From: Pseudomonas sp. NC02
Lineage (GTDB): Bacteria > Pseudomonadota > Gammaproteobacteria > Pseudomonadales > Pseudomonadaceae
DNA length: 64,000 bases
Direction: 5' to 3'
Assembly: GCF_002874965.1 (NCBI RefSeq)
Contig: NZ_CP025624.1
Span: 3,906,001 to 3,970,000, forward strand
Under the pieces are notes generated by a model. That model was given only the letters and a program-made list of their open reading frames with translations, was not told the origin of the DNA and did no database searches. A program made the position numbers and the translations under genes. Positions 9,413 to 17,694 of this stretch are shown piece after piece (within the stretch, counting starts at the first letter, position 1; every line of letters starts with the position of its first letter).

Positions 9413-10690
9413 TCAGGACACCAGCGAATAAATCAGCGCGGTAATCGCCACCAGGCCCACCGCCGTGACGAACACGTTGGACGCCTGGCCACGGTACTTG
9501 GCCATCGCCGGTACCTTGCGGATCGCGTACATCGGCATCAGGAACAGGATCGACGCAATGATCGGCCCGCCCAGGGTCTCGATCATGCCGAGGATGCTAG
9601 GGTTGAGGGTCGCGACGATCCAGCACACCACCAGCATGAAGGCAGCCGTCATGCGGTCCAGGGTCTTGGCAGCCGGGCGACGGCCGCTTTTGAGCACCAG
9701 GCCCTTGAGGCCTTCACTGGCGCCGATGTAATGGCCCAGGAACGACTTGGCAATCGCCACAAACGCGATCAGCGGCGCGGCGAACTCGATGGTCGGGTTG
9801 CTGAAGTGGTTCGCCAGGTAGGACAGGATCGACAGGTTCTGCGCCTTGGCTTCGGCCAGTTGCGCCGGCGACAGGGTCAGTACGCAACTGAACACGAAGA
9901 ACAGCACCATCACCACCATCAGGATGTGTGCCCGGGACAGGATCTGCGAGCTGCGTTCCTCGGCGTGTTCGCCGTACTGGCGCTTCTGGTCCACCGCAAA
10001 GGCCGAGATGATCGGCGAATGGTTGAACGAGAACACCATCACCGGAATCGCCAGCCACAGCGTGTGCAGCAGCGCCGACGGGGCAGGGATGGTGCTGGCG
10101 GTGCTGAGGATGCCGCCGTTCCAGTGCGGCACCAGGTACACGGCGAGGAACAGCAAGGCGACGATAAACGGATACACCATCAGGCTCATGGCCTTGACGA
10201 TCACCTGCTCGCCACACCGCACCACGGCCAGCAGGCCGAGGATCAGCACGAGTGACAGGATCGCCCGCGGTGGTGGCGCGATGTGCAGTTGATGCTCCAT
10301 GAAGCTGCCGACGGTGTTGGTCAGCGCCACGCTATAGATCAGCAGGATCGGGAAGATCGCGAAGAAGTACAGCAAGGTGATCGCGGCGCCGGCCTTGAGG
10401 CCGAAATGTTCTTCGACCACGTCGGTGATGTCCGAGCCTTCACGGCCCGAGAGCACAAAGCGGGTCAGGCCACGGTGCGCGAAAAACGTCATCGGGAATG
10501 CCAGCAGCGCGAGGATCACCAGCGGCCAGAAACCGCCAAGGCCCGCGTTGATCGGCAGGAACAAGGTGCCGGCGCCGATGGCCGTACCGAACAGGCCGAG
10601 CATCCAGGTGGTGTCCTGACGGCTCCAGCTTGTGAGGGTTGCAGGTGTCGTTGCGTAGCGTTCGTCGACGCTATTGGCCTGATCATTCAT
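9413..10690 (-). CDS. HAAAP-family serine/threonine-type transporter (SdaC/TdcC-like)
   Basis: 425 residues from the ATG at 10690 (GGAG 10 bases upstream); an ATG six codons earlier lacks a ribosome site. Eleven hydrophobic helices are visible. The first carries the family motif MLGLFGTAIGAGTLFLPI, and FSFNHSPIISAFAVDQKRQY occurs mid-protein, as in SdaC/TdcC proteins. These are inner membrane proton symporters for serine or threonine. No serine deaminase gene is adjacent, so the amino acid cannot be fixed. The operon is monocistronic, with its own terminator at 9349-9386. Confidence 0.88.
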   Translation of the reverse strand: MNDQANSVDERYATTPATLTSWSRQDTTWMLGLFGTAIGAGTLFLPINAGLGGFWPLVILALLAFPMTFFAHRGLTRFVLSGREGSDITDVVEEHFGLKAGAAITLLYFFAIFPILLIYSVALTNTVGSFMEHQLHIAPPPRAILSLVLILGLLAVVRCGEQVIVKAMSLMVYPFIVALLFLAVYLVPHWNGGILSTASTIPAPSALLHTLWLAIPVMVFSFNHSPIISAFAVDQKRQYGEHAEERSSQILSRAHILMVVMVLFFVFSCVLTLSPAQLAEAKAQNLSILSYLANHFSNPTIEFAAPLIAFVAIAKSFLGHYIGASEGLKGLVLKSGRRPAAKTLDRMTAAFMLVVCWIVATLNPSILGMIETLGGPIIASILFLMPMYAIRKVPAMAKYRGQASNVFVTAVGLVAITALIYSLVS

Positions 10691-10861
10691 CCGTTCGGAT
10701 CTCCGCATTCACTCAGTCGAGACGAGTCAGAAAAACCTGACAGGCAGCGCCACGACCGAAACAGGGGCGCGATTGTCCGGGATTCGCTTGAAGAAGCAAA
10801 GACTTAGCTGAGGAATGGTTGTGCGGTGCAGAGGATTGAAGGCGATTTTGGCAGCGTCAAT

Positions 10862-10892
10862 TTTACATTTCATAAGAAATCTATTTTATAAA
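10862..10892 (+). promoter_or_regulatory. Candidate sigma-70 promoter for the tautomerase gene
   Basis: TTTACA and TATAAA are separated by 19 bases in an unusually AT-rich stretch (10850-10915), about 50 bases upstream of the start at 10943. The spacing is slightly long, so the exact hexamers are uncertain. Confidence 0.4.
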
Positions 10893-10942
10893 TTCATCAC
10901 GTCATGTATTTTTAAAGCACGCCCCTCACTGGACTACCTGCC

Positions 10943-11326
10943 ATGCCAATCGTGCGCATCGACCTTCGGAAAAACCCCGACGTCACCTACGCCAAGCGCG
11001 TCGGCGTATTGATCTACAACGCCATGCACACGGCCATCGGCGTGCCTGAACACGACAACTTCCAGATCCTCACCGAGCACGATGAACACCACTTCATCTA
11101 TGACCCGGAGTACCTGGGCATCCAGCGCACCGACAACCTGGTGATCATCCAGATCACTCTGAATGAAGGCCGCAGTACCGAGCAGAAAAAGCTGCTGTAC
11201 AAAACCATTGCCGAGAGCTTGCACCGTGAACTGGCGGTGCGCCTGGAAGATGTGTTTATCAGCCTGGTGGAGGTCAAGAAGGAAAACTGGTCGTTCGGCA
11301 ACGGGATTGCGCAGTACGCCAGCTAA
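10943..11326 (+). CDS. Tautomerase superfamily protein
   Basis: 127 residues. After removal of Met1 the protein starts with proline (MPIVRIDLRK), the catalytic base of the 4-oxalocrotonate tautomerase superfamily. The length and motifs (HHFIYDPEYLGIQRTDNLV, VFISLVEVKKENWSFGNG) fit the longer Tautomerase_2 subgroup. The enzyme would keto-enol tautomerise a small oxo-acid in the cytoplasm; its substrate is unknown. The start codon is fixed by the Pro2 requirement. A TetR gene follows 52 bases later on the same strand and may be co-transcribed. Confidence 0.9.
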   Translation: MPIVRIDLRKNPDVTYAKRVGVLIYNAMHTAIGVPEHDNFQILTEHDEHHFIYDPEYLGIQRTDNLVIIQITLNEGRSTEQKKLLYKTIAESLHRELAVRLEDVFISLVEVKKENWSFGNGIAQYAS

Positions 11327-11378
11327 ACGTTTTATGATGCCGCCCATCCCTGCCACCACCTGATCCAGAGAGCCCTCG

Positions 11379-11975
11379 ATGCCACGCGTGTCCCGCAAAC
11401 AAGCCGAACTCAACCGCGAAATCATCGTCGAGGCCGCCACGCGGCTGTTTCGTGAACGGGGCATCCATGGCATCAGCGTGTCGGACGTGATGGCCGCCGC
11501 CGGGCTGACCCATGGCGGTTTCTACGGGCACTTCGAGTCCCGTGAGGCGCTGGCCACGGAAGCCTGCAACCGGGCGTTCGAACAGTCGAGCGAGCGCTGG
11601 CAGGCCAGGGTCGAGCAGAGCCCTGATCCCGAGGCTGCGCGCCTGGCGTTGATTGATCCGTATCTGTCGGCGGCCAATCGTGACAACCCCGGGGACAGTT
11701 GCCCGGTTGCGGCTTTTGCCGGGGAGATGTGCCATGAAGCCGCCGACAGCGCGTTGCAACGCAGCTTTATCCGGGGCTTTGAAGCGTCCATGGGCATCCT
11801 GGCCGCTACCCAGGCCACCGGAACCCCCGAAGGTGACCGGCAGGCCGCCATTGCCCAGTACGCGACGATGGTCGGCGCCCTCACCCTGGCCCGTGCGACC
11901 AAAGGCAACGGCCTGTCTGATGAATTCCTCGCTGCCGCCAGGAATCTCCTGATCCCGGAAAAAAACCTCGGCTGA
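11379..11975 (+). CDS. TetR/AcrR family transcriptional regulator
   Basis: 198 residues. The N-terminal helix-turn-helix is clear: IIVEAATRLFRERGIHGISV, SDVMAAAGLTHGGFYGHF, ESREALATEA. This is typical of the subgroup that responds to electrophiles or quinones (TetR_C_16-like). The C-terminal ligand domain contains SCPVAAFAGEM with a cysteine, common in that subgroup. It may govern the tautomerase upstream or the hydrolase downstream, but no operator was identified. A strong -35 element for the next unit begins 5 bases after its stop. Confidence 0.92.
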   Translation: MPRVSRKQAELNREIIVEAATRLFRERGIHGISVSDVMAAAGLTHGGFYGHFESREALATEACNRAFEQSSERWQARVEQSPDPEAARLALIDPYLSAANRDNPGDSCPVAAFAGEMCHEAADSALQRSFIRGFEASMGILAATQATGTPEGDRQAAIAQYATMVGALTLARATKGNGLSDEFLAAARNLLIPEKNLG

Positions 11976-11979
11976 CGCG

Positions 11980-12009
11980 TTGACAGCCAAACGCCAGCGC
12001 CAGCATGAT
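11980..12009 (+). promoter_or_regulatory. Sigma-70 promoter of the leader/hydrolase unit
   Basis: A perfect -35 (TTGACA, 11980-11985) is followed after 18 bases by CATGAT (12004-12009, 4 of 6 matches). Transcription would start near 12016, which is the ATG of the small leader peptide, so the leader may be translated from a leaderless or nearly leaderless RNA. Confidence 0.6.
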
Positions 12010-12015
12010 CGGCCC

Positions 12016-12102
12016 ATGAACCTTATTCAGCTGGCCCTCACCCGCACCACCACGACCGCTTCCGGCGGGTCGTGTGGTAGCGGTGAGTGGCGCGCAACCT
12101 AA
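12016..12102 (+). CDS. Threonine-rich leader peptide (28 aa)
   Basis: ATG 12016 to TAA 12102 encodes MNLIQLALTRTTTTASGG and continues to ...GEWRAT. Five of its first 14 codons are for threonine, four of them consecutive (ACC ACC ACG ACC). These codons lie in the 5' arm of a hairpin (12046-12078), and a strong intrinsic terminator (12120-12151) follows before the hydrolase gene. This is the classical layout of amino-acid attenuation leaders such as thrL. No ribosome binding site is visible, consistent with the predicted transcript start at or next to the ATG. Translation is inferred from context. Confidence 0.55.
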   Translation: MNLIQLALTRTTTTASGGSCGSGEWRAT

Positions 12103-12151
12103 GCCACCCGGATTTACCCAAGGCCCCGCCAGCAATGGACGGGGCCTTTTT
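12046..12151 (+). promoter_or_regulatory. Transcription attenuator (pause hairpin, antiterminator, terminator)
   Basis: Three structures can be read directly. A pause-type hairpin pairs CACGACC (12051-12057) with GGTCGTG (12068-12074), extended by ACCA/TGGT. A terminator pairs AAGGCCCCG (12120-12128) with CGGGGCCTT (12140-12148), followed by TTT. A possible antiterminator pairs GGCGGG (12064-12069) with CCCGCC (12125-12130), which would break the terminator. Ribosome stalling on the threonine codons would disrupt the first hairpin and free GGCGGG. The pairing is real in sequence; the regulatory switch is inference. Confidence 0.6.
12120..12151 (+). terminator. Intrinsic terminator upstream of the cysteine hydrolase
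   Basis: A 9-base-pair G+C-rich stem followed by a run of five Ts, placed between the leader peptide stop (12102) and the hydrolase ribosome binding site (AAGGAG at 12177-12182). Confidence 0.88.
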
Positions 12152-12189
12152 ATTGCTCCGCCCATTCGGCAACCACAAGGAGCAGTACC

Positions 12190-12726
12190 ATGCCTGACAT
12201 CAAGCGCCCCGCCCTGCTGATCATCGACATGCAGGTCGGCCTGTACGACGGCCCGGAAAAACCCTATGAACGCGAGCGCGTACTCGACAACATCAACCAG
12301 CTGATTCAGCGCGCCCGACACGCTGGCGTGCCGGTTTTCGCTGTACGTCACACCGGCCCTGCGGGTTCGCCCATCGAGGTGGGCAGCCCGTTTTGGCAAC
12401 TATGGCCAGCACTGGAGGTTGATGAAGCTCGCGACACGGTTTTCAATAAAACCCGGCCCAGCTGTTTTCTCGGCACCGAGCTGTCGCAGCAACTGGCGGC
12501 GGCACAGGTGAATGAACTGGTGATCGTCGGGATGAAAACCCAGTACTGCATCGACACGACGTGCCGAGTGGCCGTGGAGCTGGGGTTCTCGGTGCTGCTG
12601 CCGGAGGATGCCCATACTTGCATGGACACTCCGGCGTTATCGGCCGCATCGATTATCGAGCACCATAACGCAACCTTGGCCGGGGCATTTGTGCAGCGTG
12701 TGAAAGCTGACGATATCTGCTTCTAA
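12190..12726 (+). CDS. Isochorismatase-family cysteine hydrolase
   Basis: 178 residues, start set by AAGGAG 7 bases upstream. The catalytic triad of the family is present: Asp13 (LLIIDMQ), Lys87 (VFNKTRPSCF) and Cys120 (GMKTQYCIDTT). Relatives hydrolyse isochorismate, nicotinamide, carbamoyl groups or peroxyureidoacrylate, and the sequence alone does not tell which. It appears to be the only gene controlled by the upstream threonine-leader attenuator, which is unexpected for this family. It is convergent with the immunity-like gene ending at 12742. Confidence 0.92.
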   Translation: MPDIKRPALLIIDMQVGLYDGPEKPYERERVLDNINQLIQRARHAGVPVFAVRHTGPAGSPIEVGSPFWQLWPALEVDEARDTVFNKTRPSCFLGTELSQQLAAAQVNELVIVGMKTQYCIDTTCRVAVELGFSVLLPEDAHTCMDTPALSAASIIEHHNATLAGAFVQRVKADDICF

Positions 12727-12741
12727 AGCCTGGAGCTTTAC

Positions 12742-13068
12742 CTAAGCCGAGGTTCTCAATACGTTGCGCAGTTCGCCATTGATCGCGCTCTGCGCAACAG
12801 CCAGTTGCTCCACCAGATCACCGGCTGCGTGCGCCGTTAACGCAATCACTGGGCGGTCCCAGTCGTAATTTCTTATTACATTGATGCGGAACCCACCATG
12901 GGTATCGAAGGAGGGGTACCAGCCGACATCCAATATAAGCCCACCGGCGTATTCAACCTGAAGCATGTCCTCTTTCAACAGGTGAACCTGACTCTCCATC
13001 GCACCATCCTGCAAGATGGAGAGATCATCATGGGTGACGTTTCCGTCAATAAAGCCTAGTGAGATCAA
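12742..13068 (-). CDS. Probable immunity protein of an orphan toxin-tip pair
   Basis: 108 residues, acidic, starting at TTG 13068, which overlaps the stop of the upstream gene (TTGA). A perfect AGGAGG inside the upstream coding region lies 8 bases before. Motifs: LLKEDMLQVEYAGGLILDVGWYPSF, then GFRINVIRNYDWDRPV. The fold is typical of small cytosolic immunity proteins found behind polymorphic-toxin C termini, but I cannot name the family. Tight translational coupling to the preceding toxin-like gene is the main support. Base composition is lower in GC than flanking genes, suggesting acquisition. Confidence 0.6.
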   Translation of the reverse strand: MISLGFIDGNVTHDDLSILQDGAMESQVHLLKEDMLQVEYAGGLILDVGWYPSFDTHGGFRINVIRNYDWDRPVIALTAHAAGDLVEQLAVAQSAINGELRNVLRTSA

Positions 13069-13400
13069 CTTGTTAACCTCCTGAATTCCTGCGCGGAAAT
13101 CGGATGACCATGTATGACGCCCGCGCTTGACTCAATTCGAACCCAGTAACTGGGCTTGCCATCACTGGCACCTATGACTTGCGGATACTCCCTGAGTTTC
13201 CAGGGTTTTGCATGAGTGCTTGGCACTCCATTTTTATAGGCTTCTCGCTCAAGCTTTTCAATATTTATACCGGGCTTGTATTTGGCCGGGCCGTATCGGG
13301 TGCTGCTGACAATATCTTCCCAAGCTAGGTTTTTTGATGGGCTGTGCTTGTAGCCATAAGGGGTCCACTCGACGATTTCGGGGGTGGCAGGAACATGCAT
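13065..13400 (-). CDS. Detached polymorphic-toxin C-terminal domain
   Basis: About 111 residues from ATG 13400 (MHVPATPEIVEWTPYGYKHS); the frame is open to a TTG at 13550, but that extension looks unlike coding sequence. It contains STRYGPAKYKPGINIEKLER, KPWKLREYPQVIGASDGK and SYWVRIESSAGVIHGHPIS, a pattern I associate with C-terminal tips of Pseudomonas secreted toxins, not with a free-standing enzyme. No RHS, CdiA, pyocin or PAAR part is attached; the 2-hydroxyacid dehydrogenase gene begins divergently at 13580. It is therefore either an orphan tip cassette or the remnant of a larger deleted toxin. AT content is raised relative to neighbours. Confidence 0.5.
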   Translation of the reverse strand: MHVPATPEIVEWTPYGYKHSPSKNLAWEDIVSSTRYGPAKYKPGINIEKLEREAYKNGVPSTHAKPWKLREYPQVIGASDGKPSYWVRIESSAGVIHGHPISAQEFRRLTS

Positions 13401-13579
13401 CCATGACGTCTCTGCTAAGGAAAGTCGTCGAAGTCTGCTGCAGTAAAAAGGCCTGGGACGAGCGGTCTGGAAAATCAGATTAGGCTGGTGAGAAATGAAA
13501 TTTTTCTGCGGTAAAGAAACGATCGGGACTACAAATCCCGCATAATCCAAGCCTCTAATCCTTCAGGAAGAACCTTCCG

Positions 13580-14530
13580 ATGCCCGTCACCGTTCTGGTC
13601 CTGGTTGAAACCATCAACGACTACCTGCCGATCATCGAAGGCAATGGCTTTCACGTGATTCTTGCGCCCACCCCGGCCGAACGCACCAAGGCCATCAAGA
13701 CCCACGGCGGGCAGGTCCAGGCGGTGCTGACCCGTGGCCCGCTGGGCCTGTACGCCGAGGAAATCGCCGCGCTGCCGCTGCTTGAGATCATCTGCGTGAT
13801 CGGCGCCGGGTATGAACACGTGGACCTGCAAGCCGCCAGCAACCGTGGAATCGTGGTCACCAATGGCGCGGGGGTGAATGCGCCGTCGGTGGCCGACCAC
13901 GCCATGGCGTTGTTGCTGTGCCTGGTGCGGGACATTCCCCGGGCGGACGCAGCAGTACGGCGCAGCGAATGGCCCAAGATAATGCGCCCTTCCCTGGCCG
14001 GCAAACAGTTGGGCATTCTCGGCCTGGGCGCCGTGGGCCTGGAAATCGCCAAGCGGGCCGCCCTGGGTTTTGGCATGGAGGTGAGTTATCACAACCGCCA
14101 GCCCCGCGAAGATGTGGACTACACCTACTGCGCCACCGCCGTGGAACTGGCGCGGGCCTCGGACTTCCTGATCCTGGCCACCCCGGGCGGCGCCAGCACG
14201 CGACATTTGATCGACCGCCAGGCCCTCGACGCACTGGGGCCCAACGGTTTCCTGGTGAACATCGGCCGTGGCAGCGTGGTAGTCACCGCCGACCTGATTA
14301 CCGCCCTGGAGCAACGGCGCATCGGCGGCGCGGCACTGGACGTGTTCGACGATGAACCCAACGTGCCCGACGCGCTCAAGCGCCTCAGCAATACCGTGCT
14401 CACGCCCCACGTCGCCGGCCTGTCGCCGGAAGCCGCCCATGACACCGTGCAGCGCGTGGCGGACAACCTGCTGGAATACTTTGCCGGCCGCCCTGTGCTG
14501 ACGCCCGTGGCACTGCCTCCGCGAAAATAA
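13580..14530 (+). CDS. D-2-hydroxyacid dehydrogenase, NAD(P)-dependent
   Basis: 316 residues, with AGGAAG 10 bases before the ATG. The Rossmann nucleotide motif is GILGLGAVGLEIAKR (about residues 140-155). The catalytic Arg, Glu and His are in NIGRGSVV, DVFDDEPNVP and LTPHVAG near the C terminus. It would interconvert a 2-keto acid and D-2-hydroxyacid, such as glyoxylate/glycolate or hydroxypyruvate/glycerate, in the cytoplasm. The substrate cannot be fixed, and no pathway neighbours are present. Confidence 0.92.
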   Translation: MPVTVLVLVETINDYLPIIEGNGFHVILAPTPAERTKAIKTHGGQVQAVLTRGPLGLYAEEIAALPLLEIICVIGAGYEHVDLQAASNRGIVVTNGAGVNAPSVADHAMALLLCLVRDIPRADAAVRRSEWPKIMRPSLAGKQLGILGLGAVGLEIAKRAALGFGMEVSYHNRQPREDVDYTYCATAVELARASDFLILATPGGASTRHLIDRQALDALGPNGFLVNIGRGSVVVTADLITALEQRRIGGAALDVFDDEPNVPDALKRLSNTVLTPHVAGLSPEAAHDTVQRVADNLLEYFAGRPVLTPVALPPRK

Positions 14531-14620
14531 TGGCCAATAGCCATAAATCCTCCAAAACCTGACTACACTGCCTGAGGGGATACTCAGGATGCCGGTACTG
14601 GACCGGCGAAGGAACGCAGG

Positions 14621-16477
14621 ATGGTTTGCCAAGGACCCGGCTCGGCCCGCCAACGCGGCGCAATAGGACTGATGGGTGCGATGACCCTGGGGATCGCACT
14701 GTTGTTCCTGTTGCTGGTGGTCGACAGCGGCCGGCTGTACCTGGAAAAGCGCAAGCTGCAACGGGTTGCCGACACCGCGGCGCTGGAAGTGGTCACCCGC
14801 GGCGGCGCCTGCGTGACGCCGAATACCAACGCCGCGCAATTCGCGATCCAAAGCGCAGCCCGCAATGATTTCCCGCTCAACGCAGACCGTACCCTGGCGA
14901 CCACCTGTGGCACCCTGGTCACCGGGGCTGACTTCATGCGCGCCTTCAGCCCCAATCCCTCAAGGTCCGATGCGATCCAGGTCATCGCCACCCACCGCGT
15001 CGTCACCAGTATCGCCAACCGCCTGTTCATGCTGCTCTCCACCGGCCCTTTCGAGCCGACCATCCGGTTGCAGGCAGTGGCCGTGGCCGCCGTGCCCGCG
15101 CCACCGGTGGCCGTACTGACCATCCGCAGCACCTTGCTGACCGTGGACAGCACCAAGTCCGCCGCACTCAATGCGTTGATCGGCGGACTGCTGGGGGGCA
15201 AATTGCAACTCGACGCGGTGGGCTGGAAGGGCCTGATCAATACCGATATCAACCTGCTCAGTTACCTGGACGCGCTGGCGATTCAATTGAAGGTCAGCGC
15301 CGGCAACTACGACGAGTTGCTCAAGACCGACGCCAGCGTCGGCGATCTGATCCAGGCCGCGATAGATGTACTCAAGCTGGGGGGCGATGCGGTCAAGGTG
15401 GTGATCAATAACCTGGAAGCGATCAAGCTGATTGCGCCCGGCACCAAGATCCTGCACCTGGGCGACCTGCTGACCATCCAGAACGGCACCGACAAGAGCG
15501 CCCTGGACGTCAACCTGCAACTGTTCAACCTGATCCAGGGGTTTGTGCAACTGTCGAACAAGTACAACGCGGTCGCGGTGGAGTTGCCGGTGGATGTGCT
15601 GGGACTGCTGAATATCACGGTCAAGACCAAGGTCATTGAACCGGCGCAGGTTTCCGCCATAGGTAACCCCAAGCTGATCGCCACCCAGCCGATCTACGTC
15701 AGGACCGCGCAAGTCAGGACGTTGATCTCGGTGAAACTGCCGGCAATCGGCGCGGTGAACGATTTACTGGGCGGGGTAACGGCGCTGGTGGGCCTCTTGT
15801 TAGGCAGCTCCTTTGACCCCAAAATCGGCCAGCAAATCGATGTAGCACTGGAAGCCGCCAGCGGCAGCAGCACGGTCACCGGATATCGCTGCAACGGGCC
15901 TGCGGACAAAGCCTTGTCGGTGCTCGGTACCACCTCGGCGGTTAGGCTGATGGTGGGCCAGATCGACCCAAAAAACCTGTTTTCCTCCACAGCACCACTG
16001 AACGTTGACGAATTCCCATTACTCGACCTTGGGGTGAAGACCTGTAGCAACGGTGTCTGCGATCCCCGGCAACCGTATGGCGTGGGTGGCATCAGCCTGA
16101 AGATCGACAGCAGCGTGGCCAAGACCGTCCGGAACCACACTTACCTGTCGCCGCCCGAGTTGAAAAGCCCCCCGGATTACTTCAGTTTCAGTTCCAACAA
16201 CGTGGTGGGCAGCTTGAGCAACACCCTCAATGGCATCCAGTTGATCAACCATCCACCGACACAGGGCGGACTGATTGGGCTGGTGCTGAACCTGGTGGTC
16301 GGCCTGATCACCGGCGTACTGAATCTGCTCAGCGGCATCATCTCCGGACTGCTCAGCCCGCTCCTCGACCCGCTGGTCAATAACCTGCTCGCCGGCCTGG
16401 GCATCGACCTGGCAAAAGTCGAAATCGGTGCCAACCTGTCCTGCAACCCCGGCGGGCGCGCAGTTCTGGTGATCTGA
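14621..16477 (+). CDS. TadG-like pilus-assembly family membrane protein (orphan)
   Basis: 618 residues, with AAGGA upstream of ATG 14621. An N-terminal basic segment and one helix (about residues 13-36: GAIGLMGAMTLGIALLFLLL) are followed by VVDSGRLYLEKRKLQRVADTAALE. This is the hallmark of TadE/TadG (Flp pilus) proteins and the related DUF2134 region. The large C-terminal part should be periplasmic. It includes four cysteines in two short clusters and, near 16290-16410, a leucine/glycine-rich hydrophobic segment. No other tad/flp genes flank it, so its partner machinery is elsewhere or absent. Confidence 0.8.
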   Translation: MVCQGPGSARQRGAIGLMGAMTLGIALLFLLLVVDSGRLYLEKRKLQRVADTAALEVVTRGGACVTPNTNAAQFAIQSAARNDFPLNADRTLATTCGTLVTGADFMRAFSPNPSRSDAIQVIATHRVVTSIANRLFMLLSTGPFEPTIRLQAVAVAAVPAPPVAVLTIRSTLLTVDSTKSAALNALIGGLLGGKLQLDAVGWKGLINTDINLLSYLDALAIQLKVSAGNYDELLKTDASVGDLIQAAIDVLKLGGDAVKVVINNLEAIKLIAPGTKILHLGDLLTIQNGTDKSALDVNLQLFNLIQGFVQLSNKYNAVAVELPVDVLGLLNITVKTKVIEPAQVSAIGNPKLIATQPIYVRTAQVRTLISVKLPAIGAVNDLLGGVTALVGLLLGSSFDPKIGQQIDVALEAASGSSTVTGYRCNGPADKALSVLGTTSAVRLMVGQIDPKNLFSSTAPLNVDEFPLLDLGVKTCSNGVCDPRQPYGVGGISLKIDSSVAKTVRNHTYLSPPELKSPPDYFSFSSNNVVGSLSNTLNGIQLINHPPTQGGLIGLVLNLVVGLITGVLNLLSGIISGLLSPLLDPLVNNLLAGLGIDLAKVEIGANLSCNPGGRAVLVI

Positions 16478-16607
16478 GCACATCAAGCCCGCTGATCATC
16501 GGCCAACACGCTAACCTATTAAGCCGCCCCAACCTTGTGGCTTGGCGGCCGCGCGCATTAGATTAGCCAATAGTCCAAGGCCTTAAGAATAAGCAGAAGG
16601 GATAAGC

Positions 16608-17675
16608 ATGGCGCTTAATGACCAATCGACCCAGATTCGCCCCGGCGAAGAACTTGATGCCAGCCTCATCGATCCCTACCTCAAGGCCCATATCCCGGGC
16701 TTGAGCGGCAGCGTCAAAATCAGCCAGTTCCCCGGGGGTGCCTCCAACCTGACGTACCTGCTGGAATACCCCGGCCAGGAATTCGTGCTGCGCCGCCCGC
16801 CCTTTGGCCACAAGGCCAAGTCCGCCCACGACATGGGCCGCGAATACCGGATTCTCAACCAGCTCAAGGACGGTTTCCCGTATTGCCCCAAGGCCTACGT
16901 GCACTGCACCGACGAGTCGGTGATCGGCGCCGAGTTCTACGTGATGGAGCGGGTCAACGGGATCATCCTGCGCTCGGACCTGCCGCCGGAACTGGGCCTG
17001 GACGCGGCGAAAACCGAAGCCTTGTGCAAAAGCTTTATCGACAAGTTCGTCGAGCTGCACCAGGTCGACTACAGCGCCTGCGGCCTGGCCGACCTGGGCA
17101 AGCCCGAAGGTTACGTGGAGCGGCAGATTCGCGGCTGGAGCGACCGCTACGAAAAAGCCCTGACCCCCGACGCCCCCAGCTGGGAAGCGGTACGTGCCTG
17201 GCTCAACGACAAGATGCCGACCGACCACCCCACCTCGAGCATCGTCCACAACGACTACCGCTTCGACAACGTGATCCTCGACCCGCATAACCCGATGCAG
17301 ATCATCGGCGTGCTGGACTGGGAACTGACCACCCTCGGCGACCCGCTGATGGACCTGGGCAACACCCTCGCCTACTGGATCGAAGCGGCCGACCCGGCCC
17401 CGGTGCAACTGATGCGCCGCCAGCCGAGCAACGCCCCCGGAATGCTTACCCGCCGCCAGTTCGTCGACTACTACGCCGAACGCTCCGGGATCCAGATCGA
17501 CAATTTCGACTTCTACTACACCTACGGCCTGTTCCGCCTGGCCGGCATCGTGCAGCAGATCTACTACCGCTTCTTCCATGGCCAGACCCAGGACAATCGC
17601 TTTGCACAGTTCATTCACATGAACAAGCTGCTTGAGCAGATGAGCCTGAATGTCATCAAACAGTCTTCCCTCTGA
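16608..17675 (+). CDS. APH-fold phosphotransferase family protein (ACAD10-type)
   Basis: 355 residues, with AAGGGA before ATG 16608. The kinase-like fold is shown by FPGGASNLTYLLEYPGQEFVLRRPP at the N terminus, the catalytic loop HNDYRFDNVIL (about 215-225) and the metal-binding LDWELTTLGDPLMDLGN. The family includes proteins fused or linked to acyl-CoA dehydrogenases, in which hydroxy-acids are phosphorylated before degradation. Here it is followed 19 bases later by an SDR gene, forming a two-gene unit; no acyl-CoA dehydrogenase is adjacent. The natural substrate is unknown. Confidence 0.9.
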   Translation: MALNDQSTQIRPGEELDASLIDPYLKAHIPGLSGSVKISQFPGGASNLTYLLEYPGQEFVLRRPPFGHKAKSAHDMGREYRILNQLKDGFPYCPKAYVHCTDESVIGAEFYVMERVNGIILRSDLPPELGLDAAKTEALCKSFIDKFVELHQVDYSACGLADLGKPEGYVERQIRGWSDRYEKALTPDAPSWEAVRAWLNDKMPTDHPTSSIVHNDYRFDNVILDPHNPMQIIGVLDWELTTLGDPLMDLGNTLAYWIEAADPAPVQLMRRQPSNAPGMLTRRQFVDYYAERSGIQIDNFDFYYTYGLFRLAGIVQQIYYRFFHGQTQDNRFAQFIHMNKLLEQMSLNVIKQSSL

Positions 17676-17694
17676 CCCTCTTCAAGGAAAAACC

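Noticed and set aside
13529..14851. 440-codon minus-strand open frame
   Set aside because: Antisense to the hydroxyacid dehydrogenase, whose nucleotide and catalytic motifs are intact.
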